This document shows, piece by piece, positions 24,701 through 24,852 of a stretch of 24,852 nucleotides of DNA. Each line of letters begins with the position of its first letter. Positions within the stretch are counted from its first letter, which is position 1. The stretch comes from UBA11957 sp963603285. GTDB lineage: Bacteria > Bacillota > Clostridia > Lachnospirales > Lachnospiraceae. A model generated the notes under the pieces. It saw only the letters and a list, made by a program, of their open reading frames with translations, searched no databases and had not been told where the DNA came from. A program made the position numbers and the translations under genes. The stretch lies in the NCBI GenBank assembly GCA_963603285.1, contig CAVCMG010000041.1, positions 1-24,852 of the forward strand, in the 5' to 3' direction.

Positions 24701-24852
24701 TTATTCACAAGGTAATTTATCATCTTGTTCTTTAAAGTGGATTTTTTCAGTTCCGGCTTCAATAGCTGTTTCATAATACCAGCATTTATGATTAATGAAA
24801 TCTAAAGTTTCCTGTAATTCAGCCATTTGTGCTTCAACAATGCGTTTTCTTT
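24701..24852 (-). CDS. MerR-family transcriptional regulator, C-terminal part only (runs off the window)
   Basis: The last 49 codons of a minus-strand gene end at TAA 24701-24703; the start lies beyond the right edge. The reading AELQETLDFINHKCWYYETA followed by IEAGTEKIHFK is the coiled-coil and C-terminal pattern of clostridial MerR-family activators. The N-terminal winged helix would be outside the window. The ligand is unknown. Its stop is directly followed, in the same frame, by the TetR remnant. Confidence 0.65.
   Translation of the reverse strand, partial: RKRIVEAQMAELQETLDFINHKCWYYETAIEAGTEKIHFKEQDDKLPCE

Overview
The window looks like a chromosomal segment of a gut-type Lachnospiraceae (Clostridia) bacterium. 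The evidence is the family-level character of its genes: MutS2 with an Smr domain, YesM/YesN-type two-component genes, a YhaM exoribonuclease with GTG start, an RlmD-type methyltransferase with a C-terminal tail, and clostridial MerR and TetR fragments. Strong AGGAGG-type ribosome sites and a mid-range GC content agree. The species cannot be named from sequence alone. No rRNA, tRNA, CRISPR array or intact insertion sequence was seen.

Layout. (1) 48-3219, minus strand: mutS2 followed by an OmpR-family response regulator, apparently one transcript. (2) 3308-8619: an AT-rich rhamnoside-use cassette with an AraC regulator on the minus strand, diverging from a GPH-family symporter and a cytoplasmic GH78 alpha-L-rhamnosidase. 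Palindromes fill the divergent promoter region. (3) 8712-10055: a membrane-anchored HtrA-like protein with a PDZ domain, whose catalytic His and Asp appear to be replaced. (4) 10072-10278: a 207-bp foldback element with perfect 44-bp inverted ends. (5) 10511-14780: an AraC-type response regulator, a YesM-type histidine kinase and a sugar-binding lipoprotein, which together resemble the Geobacillus AraPST three-component arabinose sensor. (6) 15019-21291: a sugar ABC transporter (binding lipoprotein, double ATPase, two permeases, in the YtfQ-YtfR-YtfT-YjfF arrangement) ending in L-arabinose isomerase araA and a strong terminator. (7) 21437-24146: yhaM and an rlmD-type methyltransferase gene. 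(8) 24147-24852: AT-rich DNA with a TetR C-terminal remnant and the 3' end of a MerR-family gene, both on the minus strand.

How the genes fit together. The lipoprotein at 13710 probably senses arabinose (or a related furanose) outside the cell and signals through the kinase to the AraC-type regulator, which then activates the transporter-araA operon. Supporting this, a pair of similar 15-bp sites lies upstream of both the regulator gene and the transporter operon. In each place the two sites are exactly 21 bp apart, the geometry expected for tandem AraC-type binding. The araB and araD genes needed to complete arabinose breakdown are not in the window. The rhamnoside cassette is a separate, independently regulated system with a base composition suggesting later acquisition.

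Most worth checking: the shared 21-bp-spaced operator, the 207-bp foldback element, the HtrA pseudoprotease and the abrupt composition break at the tail of the RlmD-type gene.
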